Positions 9,886 to 19,383 of a stretch of DNA of 43,876 nucleotides are shown here, one piece after another. This DNA comes from Rhodospirillales bacterium. GTDB taxonomy: Bacteria > Pseudomonadota > Alphaproteobacteria > Bin95. The notes beneath the pieces are model-generated. The model made no database searches. It was given only the letters and a program-made list of their open reading frames with translations, and was not told the origin of the DNA. Position numbers and translations under genes: made by a program. Positions within the stretch are counted from its first letter, which is position 1. Every line of letters starts with the position of its first letter. The stretch is from assembly GCA_008081395.1 (NCBI GenBank), contig VMCJ01000029.1, positions 1 through 43,876 of the forward strand, written 5' to 3'.

Positions 9886-10012
9886 GATTACTCTGGCAGT
9901 CATCACGGAACACAGAGTAGTTCCAACTAAAACTTTATTTTTAATCAAACTAGCTTGAAACAACCTTACACGTTATCAAACTCTCTGCGTAATTTCATGA
10001 TGATCAAAATAT

Positions 10013-10798
10013 ATGACTGGTGACTCAATCCTTGAAAAAATAGCTGATCTTGCTCGTGAGGCTGGAGAAGCAATTATGCCATTTTTCAACGCTGAAAATG
10101 TTATTACGCACACGAAGAATGATGATCGACGAAGCCAGGTTTCAGAAGCAGATATTGCAGCAGAAAAAATCATATTAGCAGGCTTAACCCAATTAACCCC
10201 TCACATTCCAATCGTTGCAGAAGAGGAGGTAGCGGCAGGCAACTCACCTGACATTTCCGGTGGACGCTTCTGGTTAGTTGACCCCCTAGACGGAACTAAA
10301 GAATTTCTAAAAAAAATCCCAGAATTCACTGTAAATATTGGGCTTATTGAAGACGGTCTTCCATCACTAGGAGTAGTCTATTCACCTGCCTCTAACGAGA
10401 TGTATGCGGGTCAAGTAGGTAAAGGTGCTTGGATGGAAATTGGAAATAATGAACGCAAAGATATTTGCGTTAGAGACTTTCCAGAAGAGGGCATTGTTGT
10501 TGCATTAAGCCGTACATACGGCCAATCCACGGATGTACGACGCTTCCTCGCAAAATATGATGTGACCAAGCAAGTCGATGCGGGAAGTTCTATTAAATTC
10601 TGCTTAATTGCACGCGGTGATGCCGATGTATATCCACGCTATGGAGGCTCCATGGAATGGGATACAGCGGCCGCCCACGCAGTGCTTAAAGCAGCTGGGG
10701 GAGCAGTAAAAGTGATTAATGGAGGTCCAGAGCTGCAATATGGAAAACCAGACTTCCTAAATAGTTATTTTATCGCTTGGGGAGGTTCTCATAGCTGA
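10013..10798 (+). CDS. cysQ: 3'(2'),5'-bisphosphate nucleotidase (CysQ, inositol monophosphatase superfamily)
   Basis: VSEADIAAEKII, VAEEE, WLVDPLDGTKEFLKK, GSSIKFCLIARGDADVYPRYGGSMEWDTAAAHAVL. Confidence 0.92.
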   Translation: MTGDSILEKIADLAREAGEAIMPFFNAENVITHTKNDDRRSQVSEADIAAEKIILAGLTQLTPHIPIVAEEEVAAGNSPDISGGRFWLVDPLDGTKEFLKKIPEFTVNIGLIEDGLPSLGVVYSPASNEMYAGQVGKGAWMEIGNNERKDICVRDFPEEGIVVALSRTYGQSTDVRRFLAKYDVTKQVDAGSSIKFCLIARGDADVYPRYGGSMEWDTAAAHAVLKAAGGAVKVINGGPELQYGKPDFLNSYFIAWGGSHS

Positions 10799-10906
10799 TA
10801 AGTAACCGCTGAAAATTTGGCTTAAATGAGAAAAACTGATCAGCGTTGCATTTCTAAACTAGAACTCTAAGTTATTTTTTAACCTAAACCTGCGCGGATT
10901 AATTTT

Positions 10907-12331
10907 ATGCCCGAGGCGCCAACTCCTGTTAATTCATCTGACTTAAAATCTCGTCTTTTGGCGGTAGTCGGACCTAGTGGTCTCGTTGAAAACGCGGACG
11001 CAATCAGCCCAATGCTTTCAGAGCCTCGGGGCCTTTATCATGGATCTGCCCTTCTAGTTGTTAAACCTGGCTCAACCGAGGAAGTTGCTGCAGTTGTAAA
11101 AGTATGTGCCGAGTTTGGCACTCCAATCACACCCCAAGGTGGCAATACAGGTCTTTGTGGCGGTGCCACCCCCGATGGTCAGGTTTTACTTTCTCTCTCG
11201 CGTATGAACAAAATTCGCGATATCGATCCCCTTGATTACACAATAACAGTGGAAGCAGGCTGTATCCTGCAAAATATTCAGACCGCAGCTGCTGAGAATG
11301 ACAGGCTATTTCCCCTTTCTCTAGGCGCCGAGGGCTCATGCCAAATAGGAGGGAATTTGTCCACAAATGCTGGTGGAATTAACACACTCCGCTATGGCAA
11401 CGCACGCGATTTGGTACTGGGGTTAGAAGTGGTACTGCCAGACGGCCAAATTTGGAATAATCTCAAACGCCTGCGGAAAGATAATACCGGCTATGATCTT
11501 AAACATCTCTTCGTCGGCGGCGAAGGTACTTTAGGCATAATTACGGCAGCCACGTGCAAGTTGTTCCCCAAGCCGAAAGATGAAGTTTCTGTTTTCTGCG
11601 CAGTTCGGGACGTGAATGGTGTTATTGAACTTCTATCACGGCTAAGGGCAGCAACGGGCGATCAGATATCAGCTTTTGAGCTTATCGAGCGGTTTGGTAT
11701 TCACCTTGCTTGTAAACACGTGCACGGCTGTCGTGATCCTTTTGATCAGCCTTATGAGCACTACGTGTTATTTCGCGCGAGTGCTGGCCGAGCAGACAGC
11801 GGCCTCCGCACTATTGTTGAGGAGGCTTTGGCAGAAGCGTACGAAAAGGGGTTAGTACTAGACGCCACAATTGCAGAGAGCGAGGCTCAGGCTCAGGCGT
11901 TCTGGAGAATTCGGGAAGGAGTAGTAGAGGGGCAAATTCCTGAAGGTGCCAGCATAAAACATGATATATCTGTACCTGTCTCTCTTATTCCAGAATTCAT
12001 GGAACGTGCAGCGCCCGTAGTTGAAACTACTATACCAGGGTCCCGTATATGTGCTTTTGGACATGCCGGCGACGGCAACCTCCACTACAATATTACCCAG
12101 CCTGAGAACATGGATCGCGCGGAATTTCTGGGACTTTGGGAAAAATTGAACCACGCCGTGCACGAAATTGTGGTTGATATGGGAGGCTCCATTTCAGCCG
12201 AGCATGGAATAGGAAAGCTCAAAGTAGAGGAACTGCAGTATTTTAAGCCAGCGCTTGATTTGGATCTTATGAGGCGAATTAAGCAAGCACTTGACCCAGA
12301 GGGTATTTTCAATCCGGGCAAGGTTCTGTGA
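10907..12331 (+). CDS. FAD-linked oxidase, GlcD / D-2-hydroxyglutarate dehydrogenase-like
   Basis: TPQGGNTGLCGGATP, GGNLSTNAGG, KDNTGYDLKHLFVGGEGTLGIITAA, GHAGDGNLHYNI, SISAEHGIGKLK. Confidence 0.9.
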   Translation: MPEAPTPVNSSDLKSRLLAVVGPSGLVENADAISPMLSEPRGLYHGSALLVVKPGSTEEVAAVVKVCAEFGTPITPQGGNTGLCGGATPDGQVLLSLSRMNKIRDIDPLDYTITVEAGCILQNIQTAAAENDRLFPLSLGAEGSCQIGGNLSTNAGGINTLRYGNARDLVLGLEVVLPDGQIWNNLKRLRKDNTGYDLKHLFVGGEGTLGIITAATCKLFPKPKDEVSVFCAVRDVNGVIELLSRLRAATGDQISAFELIERFGIHLACKHVHGCRDPFDQPYEHYVLFRASAGRADSGLRTIVEEALAEAYEKGLVLDATIAESEAQAQAFWRIREGVVEGQIPEGASIKHDISVPVSLIPEFMERAAPVVETTIPGSRICAFGHAGDGNLHYNITQPENMDRAEFLGLWEKLNHAVHEIVVDMGGSISAEHGIGKLKVEELQYFKPALDLDLMRRIKQALDPEGIFNPGKVL

Positions 12332-13068
12332 TCGGACGAATTACAGCAGTACTTTTAGTCTTTGTTTTTGGTTCACCTTCTGCTGCGGAGCCCGCAAAAA
12401 TTGCAGTTGCAGCAAATTTTGCCAAAACAGCTGAGGCTCTGGTTCAAAGTTTTAACGACGCCAACACTGGAAGTATTGAACTGGTAATTGGTTCTACAGG
12501 AGCTCTTTACCTACAAATAACTCAGGGAGCTCCAGTAGAAGCTCTCTTGGCGGCCGACAGCGTGAGGCCTAAGCGCTTGGAGACCGAAGGCTTTACCATA
12601 AAAGGCAGTCGTTTCACCTATGCCTTGGGTCGTTTGGTGCTTTTCACACGAAATAGCACCATACCAAACAGTCTCACGCTTCGCTCCGCCTCTTTCGAAC
12701 GCCTTGCTATCGCCAATCCATCAACCGCTCCCTATGGCGCTGCGGCGATTGAAGCCATTTCTATACTTGGCGTAATGCCAAATGTCTCCGATAAGCTCGT
12801 TAGGGGGAAAAATGTCACTCAAGCATTCCAATTTGCTTGGTCGGGCACAGCAGAGTACGCCCTCGTATCTGAGGCTCAGGCCCTTTTAAGCACCGAAGGT
12901 AATTTTTGGAGATTACCCCAAAACCTTTATAAACCTATTACTCAAGATGCTGTTTTGATTGCTAACGCCTCCCCCACGGCTATAGCATTTTTAAATTTTC
13001 TTAAATCACCCACAGCGCAATCCATAATCTCGCTAAGAGGGTACGACTTAGAGACCGAGCGGCCATAA
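12328..13068 (+). CDS. modA: Molybdate-type ABC transporter substrate-binding protein (ModA family), GTG start
   Basis: Signal peptide; KIAVAANFAKTAEALVQSF, IGSTGALYLQITQGAPVEALLAAD, IANPSTAPYGAAAIEA, GYDLE C-terminus; GTGA overlap with upstream stop. Confidence 0.8.
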   Translation: MIGRITAVLLVFVFGSPSAAEPAKIAVAANFAKTAEALVQSFNDANTGSIELVIGSTGALYLQITQGAPVEALLAADSVRPKRLETEGFTIKGSRFTYALGRLVLFTRNSTIPNSLTLRSASFERLAIANPSTAPYGAAAIEAISILGVMPNVSDKLVRGKNVTQAFQFAWSGTAEYALVSEAQALLSTEGNFWRLPQNLYKPITQDAVLIANASPTAIAFLNFLKSPTAQSIISLRGYDLETERP

Positions 13069-13114
13069 CAACTGCATTTCAAACTTGTTTGATTACCAAA
13101 GCATCAATCTGTTC

Positions 13115-13136
13115 CCCCTAACCTACTAGGGGTTTT
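13115..13136 (+). terminator. Weak intrinsic terminator candidate after modA
   Basis: CCCCTA-ACCTAC-TAGGGG followed by TTTT. Confidence 0.4.
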
Positions 13137-13284
13137 CGCCTTAAGATTTTAGCTTAAAGTATGATTTCCGCTTTTGGCGTTTCCGGACGATATGCGTTGA
13201 GTCTTTTCGATTTAACGACACTTTATAGTACCGCAAAAATCATTAGCATTTAATTTTGAACTCAAAAGCTGGAGCTTACAGCCA

Positions 13285-14265
13285 ATGACCGTCCGCCTTG
13301 CGATGTACGAGGAGTCACTCAAGCATATTGGCGAGCGTCTTGATGCGCTTGGGCTTGATTTAGAAATTATAACCTTCGACCGGGACGGAAAGTTTCATAA
13401 CGGTACTACTTCAGCATCAGAAATTGAGGCCGACTATCTCTGGTTTTCACAGCACCTGAGCTCTGAAGGATTACTTCCTATGGGATTTCAGGTTGCATTA
13501 GATATGAAACAGTTAGACGTCCTTCAAACGTTTAATGCAGGCCTAGATGCCCCCGCTTACAATCAAATTGCAGCTAGAGGCGTTCGAATATGTAATTCCA
13601 GCGCACAAGGTATCGCTATTGCTGAATACACAATGGCACAGGTGTTATCATTGACCCATCCCGTACAGCTGCAGCAAGACCAGCAAGCTGAGCGCGTTTG
13701 GAAAATCACACCTTTTCGCGAATTATCAAGAATGAAATGGCTTATTTTTGGCTACGGCCCAATTGGAAGCGCGGTTGCCGAACGAGCTAAAGCATTTGGT
13801 TCGCACATTTCAGTGATCCGGCGTTCACCCAAGAAGGATGCCTTCATAGATAGAGCGGGTAGCAGAGATGATGCGATAAGATTTGCATCCGAGGCGGATA
13901 TAATACTTCTTGCTTGCTCGCTAAATGACCAAACGAGAGGGATGATCAATCAAGATTTTTTAAATGCGGTAAAGCCTGGAGCAATCTTAGTAAACATTGC
14001 TCGTGGAGGCGTAATTGATGACTCAGCGCTTCTTCAAGCTTTGGATAAAGGGATTATCTCTACAGCTGTTTTGGACGTATTCCATACGGAGCCCCTTCCA
14101 AAAGAGGACCCATTCTGGTCTCATCCAAATGTAAGGCTAACCCCCCACACCTCCTTTGGAGGAGATGGCGTACGTCCGAGGTGGGATACCTTATTCCTTG
14201 AGAATATTCAGCGTTACGTAAACGGGGAACCACTAGAACGCGAAGTTAATCCAGCCGACCTCTAA
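13285..14265 (+). CDS. D-2-hydroxyacid dehydrogenase (NAD(P)-binding)
   Basis: IFGYGPIGSAVAERAKAFG, LLACSLNDQTRGMI, LVNIARGGVIDDSALLQAL, DVFHTEPLP, LTPHTS. Confidence 0.9.
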   Translation: MTVRLAMYEESLKHIGERLDALGLDLEIITFDRDGKFHNGTTSASEIEADYLWFSQHLSSEGLLPMGFQVALDMKQLDVLQTFNAGLDAPAYNQIAARGVRICNSSAQGIAIAEYTMAQVLSLTHPVQLQQDQQAERVWKITPFRELSRMKWLIFGYGPIGSAVAERAKAFGSHISVIRRSPKKDAFIDRAGSRDDAIRFASEADIILLACSLNDQTRGMINQDFLNAVKPGAILVNIARGGVIDDSALLQALDKGIISTAVLDVFHTEPLPKEDPFWSHPNVRLTPHTSFGGDGVRPRWDTLFLENIQRYVNGEPLEREVNPADL

Positions 14266-15068
14266 TAATAGACCGCTATCAATAGACCCACGCCTAATGC
14301 GATCCGATAGAAAACAAAAGGCATAAATGTAGCTTTTCGAAGCCAGGCCATCATCAAAGAGATAGCTAGATAGGCTGCTATAAAAGCGATGAAAGCGCCG
14401 AACAAAGCGTTTTGTAGTAAATCTAAGGCAATCTCAGTATCCAGCTCGAAGGCTGATAGAACTGCTGCACCAGTTATTGTGGGCAATGATAACAGCAATG
14501 CGAACCTAGCGGCCTCTTCTCGGCCCATACCTAACCATCTTCCCGCTGTAATTGTAACACCTGAACGGCTTACACCAGGCACTAGAGCAAATGCCTGAGC
14601 AACTCCCACCAGCAGTGCCTTCCTCCAATCAAGATCAGAAATTTTCTTATTCGTAGATGCCCGATCTGCCATCCAAAGAAATATTCCAAAGATAAGCGTA
14701 GTCCACGCTATAATTTCAACACCACGAAGACTTGTTTCAATAACAGTTTTAAGCATGAAACCCGCAATGACCGCCGGCATGGTTGCCACCAAAATAAGCA
14801 AAGCGAGTCTTGCGTCACCGTCTTGGTGACCTTTGATCAGACGAAGAGTACCACGGAAAAGTACTGCTACGTCGCCCCTAAAATATAGCATAACCGCTGC
14901 TAGCGTTCCGACGTGAAGTGCAACATCTAGCGCCAAGCCCGCAGCAGCATCTGTGCTTGGACTTAGCCATAGCCAACGTGTCAAAACCAAATGAGCCGAA
15001 GATGAAATTGGCAGAAACTCTGTAACACCCTGGACAAGAGCGAGTACTGCAATCAGGAACAGGCTCAT
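14262..15068 (-). CDS. uppP: Undecaprenyl-diphosphatase (BacA/UppP)
   Basis: LALVQGVTEFLPISSSAHLVL and ALVPGVSRSGVTITAG signatures. Confidence 0.95.
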   Translation of the reverse strand: MSLFLIAVLALVQGVTEFLPISSSAHLVLTRWLWLSPSTDAAAGLALDVALHVGTLAAVMLYFRGDVAVLFRGTLRLIKGHQDGDARLALLILVATMPAVIAGFMLKTVIETSLRGVEIIAWTTLIFGIFLWMADRASTNKKISDLDWRKALLVGVAQAFALVPGVSRSGVTITAGRWLGMGREEAARFALLLSLPTITGAAVLSAFELDTEIALDLLQNALFGAFIAFIAAYLAISLMMAWLRKATFMPFVFYRIALGVGLLIAVYY

Positions 15069-15072
15069 CTTG

Positions 15073-15669
15073 TTAGTTCAGCCTCTCAAAGTCAGGAAAG
15101 CCTGTTGGAAATTGACGAGCAAGCTCGGCATCTAAATTGTCCACTGCACTTCTGAGTAATCGCATCCAATAAGAGCGTTTCTTTTCGCCTCCATCATCAT
15201 CAACAAATTCAGAGGCAACTTGGACGTCAACATTCACCCTACCTACTTCTCGGTTCTCAGAATCAATTGCCTTCAAAGAAATAGCAAAATTGACTGAAAG
15301 TTTGGTATTTGGATTAGCTTCAAAAATAGAACTAAAACCTTGTTTACGAGGTAAACTAAGTTCCTGCATCTCAGCCTTTTGTATGGTTGCAACAATTAGG
15401 CCCCGTGTACTTTTATCAGTTGCAATGCGAGCTCGAACCCATCTCTTAAGCGTTTCTGATGGTTGCTCAAATATGAGAGAAGATATTTTTGTGTCGGGCA
15501 TAATTAAGTCTTGAGGGACCACTACTTCCAATCTGTCCGCAACCGCCCGCCAAGAGGGAGAGACCGGCAAGTCTATTGGCTCAGACTTCACACCCGACAC
15601 GGGATGGCCACATGCCAGAAGTAGTAGGAGGCTAACTGGCGCTAAAAATTTTATCCAAGGCCGCATCAT
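15073..15669 (-). CDS. Hypothetical lipoprotein
   Basis: MRPWIKFLAPVSLLLLLACGHP lipobox (LLAC); ORF track start is 15699, internal Met codons at 15669/15666 fit the signal peptide better; overlaps the hslO 3' end. Confidence 0.65.
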   Translation of the reverse strand: MMRPWIKFLAPVSLLLLLACGHPVSGVKSEPIDLPVSPSWRAVADRLEVVVPQDLIMPDTKISSLIFEQPSETLKRWVRARIATDKSTRGLIVATIQKAEMQELSLPRKQGFSSIFEANPNTKLSVNFAISLKAIDSENREVGRVNVDVQVASEFVDDDGGEKKRSYWMRLLRSAVDNLDAELARQFPTGFPDFERLN

Positions 15670-16597
15670 CAAAAACCTCCGTTTTCCCACAAAATTCACA
15701 GGTAATACTTACGACCCCATCTATTTTACACTCGTCCACCTCTTGGCGAGGTAAACCTACAAGAAGCTCCTGAAATTTCTTGGGTGGGCAGGCACAATCA
15801 CCCGTGATTGAGGTTGGCTCCCAAATGCGCACCCCGTCTTCATGAAAAAGCTGAAAAAGCAGCTTCTCGGGTGAGAAATTATCTTCAGTTAATTCACTAT
15901 TTTTTAGGGTAGACATTAAGGCAATAGCGCGCACATACCCTTCATCTTGATCCCAATTCTCTGGGTCCGTCCTTGGGAAGTGATTGTCACCCGATATTGG
16001 CTCACCACCAGTTTCAGGCACACGTTGAACCAAAAGACCCGCCGCGCACCAGCGACCGTCTGAACCTTTTTGACATGCTAATCGGAGGCCGGTTGGAATT
16101 TGCTCGGATTGCCTAAAATACTGATGCACCGACTCTGCTAAAGTCTCGCCCTCTAGCGGCACTATCCCCTGATAACGCCCTTCACCATCACCTCGCTCGA
16201 CAGTGAATGCTAGATAACCTCCACCAAACATGCGAGCGAGCGTGGCATTTGGGTCTAAATCCGCAATCGCGTCGGCATCAAAACTGACATAACCTCTTAG
16301 GTGTCCGTCGGTATCTACGTCCGCAACAAGAGTTCGAATAGCTGCTTTACTTTGGGACTGCGCCTGAAGAGTGAATTTCCCATCAAACTTAACTGTTGCC
16401 GACAATATCGCCGTAAGAGCTAACGCCTCACCAAGAAGTAAAGATGGAACTTCAGGATATTTATGCTGCTCTAAGATCTTACTTACAGAGTCATCTAAGC
16501 GAACAAATCGTCCACGAAGTCCACTTTCAACCAATTGAAACGGTAAGACATAATCACTACCGAATACTCTCAGTTTTTCTAATGTAGGGTCGATCAT
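15632..16597 (-). CDS. hslO: Hsp33 redox-regulated chaperone
   Basis: FVRLDDSVSKIL, C-terminal CAC-X29-CEFC zinc-binding arrangement, PPKKFQELLVGL. Confidence 0.93.
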   Translation of the reverse strand: MIDPTLEKLRVFGSDYVLPFQLVESGLRGRFVRLDDSVSKILEQHKYPEVPSLLLGEALALTAILSATVKFDGKFTLQAQSQSKAAIRTLVADVDTDGHLRGYVSFDADAIADLDPNATLARMFGGGYLAFTVERGDGEGRYQGIVPLEGETLAESVHQYFRQSEQIPTGLRLACQKGSDGRWCAAGLLVQRVPETGGEPISGDNHFPRTDPENWDQDEGYVRAIALMSTLKNSELTEDNFSPEKLLFQLFHEDGVRIWEPTSITGDCACPPKKFQELLVGLPRQEVDECKIDGVVSITCEFCGKTEVFDDAALDKIFSAS

Positions 16598-16601
16598 TTA
16601 G

Positions 16602-17519
16602 TCAGCTTAAGCACCAGGCAAGAATACCTTTATTTGCATGCAAACGATTTTCCGCTTCATCCCAAGCTGCGGATTGCTGGCCATCCAAAACAGCATCCGT
16701 AACTTCTTGTCCGCGCTTTGCGGGCAAACAGTGCATAAAAATTGCTGTTGGCTTTGCCTTCGACATTAGGTTTTCATCAACACGATATGGTTGGAGCATC
16801 TTTTGGAGAGCTCCGCCTTGCTGCTCATCCCCCATCGAAATCCAAACATCAGTCACGACAGCATCCGCTCCTGCAACAGCCGCTGTTGAATCATTAGTTA
16901 TTGAAACATTCGCCCCCTTTTCGCGCACCCAACTAACTGCTGCGACATCAGGCATACGTTCTTCTGGACAGGCAATCTGAAGTTCAAACCCAAACTTTGC
17001 TGCTGCATGCATCCAAGAATGGAGAACATTATTTCCATCTCCAGACCAGGCAACTTTAAGCGAGGAGAGATCACCAAAGCGCTCATAAAGAGTTATCAGG
17101 TCTGCAATCAACTGTGTGGGATGAGACCAATTTGATAGCAAATTAACAACAGGAACACTTGAAAATTTTGCTAATTCCAAAATTTTGTCGTGATCGTGGG
17201 TGCGTAAAGCAATGGCATCCACATACCGAGATAAAACGCGGGCAGTATCTGCAACAGATTCACCTCGCCCAAGCTGACTATCTGCAGGGTTCAAAACGAC
17301 TGTTTGACCACCCATTTGCTTAACCGCGGTCTCTAACGATACCCGAGTTCGGGTCGATGGCTTCTCAAACATCATAAGCACCGTCTTGCCGGTGAGAGTA
17401 CTCGACAAGTCTGCCTCGCCTAACTTCGATTGGACTCCAGATATCAAAATCTTAGTTAGGATATCCTTATCGAATTCAGCGAGGTCAAGAAAATGCTTAA
17501 CCTCTTGGACCTCGGTCAT
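16602..17519 (-). CDS. argF: Ornithine carbamoyltransferase
   Basis: FEKPSTRTRVSLETAVKQMGG, MHCLPAKRGQEVTDAVLDG, HPTQLIADLITL. Confidence 0.95.
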   Translation of the reverse strand: MTEVQEVKHFLDLAEFDKDILTKILISGVQSKLGEADLSSTLTGKTVLMMFEKPSTRTRVSLETAVKQMGGQTVVLNPADSQLGRGESVADTARVLSRYVDAIALRTHDHDKILELAKFSSVPVVNLLSNWSHPTQLIADLITLYERFGDLSSLKVAWSGDGNNVLHSWMHAAAKFGFELQIACPEERMPDVAAVSWVREKGANVSITNDSTAAVAGADAVVTDVWISMGDEQQGGALQKMLQPYRVDENLMSKAKPTAIFMHCLPAKRGQEVTDAVLDGQQSAAWDEAENRLHANKGILAWCLS

Positions 17520-18700
17520 GCCGCCTTAGCAGAAGCTGTTAGAGCCCGATCAAACGCTCCAAGCACTTCTGAAATCTCATCTTCAGTAATAATCAGCGGA
17601 GGCAGGAATCTAACCACGTTATCTCCCGCAGGCACTGTCAACAAACCCTCATCCCTGCATGCCGCCACAACTTCACCGTTTGGTCGTTGTACACGCGCAC
17701 CCAGCATCAATCCCATCCCTCGAACTTCGGTAATTTCTTCTGGATGCCGCTGCGCCAGGGCCTCTAAACCATCTCGGAAAATTTTAGCTTTCCGCTTCAC
17801 CTCTTCGAGGAATCCGTCTTCCAATAAAATGTCCAGAACAGCATTAACTGCCGCTGCAGCTAAAGGATTGCCGCCGAAGGTAGATCCATGTGTACCTGCA
17901 ACCATCCCAGCTGCCGCCTCTGACGTCGCCAAACACGCGCCCACTGGAAAGCCACCACCCAGCCCCTTGGCCAGGGCCATTACATCAGGATTTATACCGG
18001 ACCAATCATAGGCAAATAACTTGCCAGTTCGGCCCATGCCGCACTGCACCTCGTCGACACCCATGAAAATGCCGAATTCATCGCACGCAGCGCGAACACC
18101 TTTTATGTATTCAATATCCATTGCCCTGATGCCACCTTCGCCCTGAACTGGCTCTATGATTACGCCAGCTGTAAGAGGACCAATCGCATCACGCAGGGCA
18201 TTTAAGTTCCCGAATGGCACGTGATCGAATCCCTCTACTTTAGGACCAAAACCTTCAAGGTGCTTTGGGTTGTTACCCGCCGCCAAGGTACCCAAAGTGC
18301 GTCCGTGGAAAGCGCCTTCGATTGTGATAATATGATGCTTTTCAGGATGACCCTTTGCTGCCATTCCCTTACGTATTATCTTGATCATCGCTTCGTTTGC
18401 CTCTGCACCTGAGTTACAGAAGAAAACCAAGTCAGCAAAAGAGTTATCGGTTAGTCGCTTGGCCGCTTGTTTTTGCCCAGGGATCTCATAAAGGTTCGAC
18501 GTATGCCAAACCTTCTCCGCTTGCGCTTTAAGAGCCTGCACCAGATGTGGGTGAGCATGGCCGACCGACGTGACTGCGATACCAGAACCACAATCCAAAA
18601 AACGTCGCCCAGCAGTGTCAATCAAATAAACGCCTTCTCCCCTATCGAATGCGATATCCCGCAAGCCGTAGGTTGGCATGACACTGTCCGTCACTGTCAT
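17516..18700 (-). CDS. argD: Acetylornithine aminotransferase
   Basis: Class III aminotransferase motifs GVYLIDTAGRRFLDCGSGIAV, FCNSGAEANEAMIK, GVDEVQCGMGRTGKLFAY, MALAKGLGGGFPVGA; ATGA overlap with argF. Confidence 0.93.
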   Translation of the reverse strand: MTVTDSVMPTYGLRDIAFDRGEGVYLIDTAGRRFLDCGSGIAVTSVGHAHPHLVQALKAQAEKVWHTSNLYEIPGQKQAAKRLTDNSFADLVFFCNSGAEANEAMIKIIRKGMAAKGHPEKHHIITIEGAFHGRTLGTLAAGNNPKHLEGFGPKVEGFDHVPFGNLNALRDAIGPLTAGVIIEPVQGEGGIRAMDIEYIKGVRAACDEFGIFMGVDEVQCGMGRTGKLFAYDWSGINPDVMALAKGLGGGFPVGACLATSEAAAGMVAGTHGSTFGGNPLAAAAVNAVLDILLEDGFLEEVKRKAKIFRDGLEALAQRHPEEITEVRGMGLMLGARVQRPNGEVVAACRDEGLLTVPAGDNVVRFLPPLIITEDEISEVLGAFDRALTASAKAA

Positions 18701-18764
18701 CTCCTGGGTTACGCGGGGGCCCTGTTCTTAGAGCAGCCCGCAGGTAAAAATGGTCTTTAAAGGC

Positions 18765-19319
18765 ATGGATAGCCCTGTTGTCAACGACAATACTCTTAAG
18801 CAGGAAAAAGAGAAGCCCAATCGAGAGCTAATGGGCTATATTCGTGCTGGTTTAGCCTATCTTGACAGATATGGTGGCCCCCGGGCTCGCATCAAGAGGA
18901 CACTTGAACGTCGCGCGCGCCGGAAAGGGCTCGAAAATGAGGCTGCCCAACAAATAGTGTTCGCTGCCATGCTTCAGCTTGATCAGTTGAACATCATAGA
19001 TGATGCAGCTTTTGCCGCAGGAAAGGCCGCTGCTCTTCGACGACGGGGAGCATCGAAGCGACAAACTCTTGCCAAGCTAGTAGCGAGTGGTATCGAAAAA
19101 GATCTAGCATCACAGGCTCTCGATGAATTTGATTCAAGATCCGATGAAGACGCTGAGCTCGCCGCAGCTCAACGCTATGCACAGCGGCGCCGTTTGGGGC
19201 CTTGGCGGTTGGATCAAGATACGCGAGTAGAAAGACGTGATCGTGATATAGCTGCACTCGCTAGAGCAGGCTTTGCGGTCAGATTGTCGATTTCGATTAT
19301 CGATGGTGAGGAAAACTAA
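18765..19319 (+). CDS. recX: RecX family regulatory protein
   Basis: AGLAYLDRYGGPRARIKRTLERRARRKG, DQLNIIDDAAFAAGKAAALRRRGASKRQTLAKLVASGIEKD, YAQRRRLGPWR; alternative upstream ATG at 18750. Confidence 0.82.
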   Translation: MDSPVVNDNTLKQEKEKPNRELMGYIRAGLAYLDRYGGPRARIKRTLERRARRKGLENEAAQQIVFAAMLQLDQLNIIDDAAFAAGKAAALRRRGASKRQTLAKLVASGIEKDLASQALDEFDSRSDEDAELAAAQRYAQRRRLGPWRLDQDTRVERRDRDIAALARAGFAVRLSISIIDGEEN

Positions 19320-19383
19320 AGTATCTATTTTTTTGCGCTAATGTGATTTGCTACGAATAGTTACATGGAATTGGGATCTTGAG

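Noticed and set aside
9889-9919. 7-bp inverted repeat TACTCTG/CAGAGTA after the alpha/beta hydrolase
   Set aside because: Stem short, loop 17 nt, no U-tract directly after; too weak to call a terminator.
10807-10845. CGCTGA/TCAGCG inverted repeat after cysQ
   Set aside because: 6-bp stem with 27-nt loop, likely by chance.
17493-18011. 172-aa plus-strand ORF
   Set aside because: Antisense to well-supported argD; low-complexity Ser/Pro/Ala-rich translation with no family motif.
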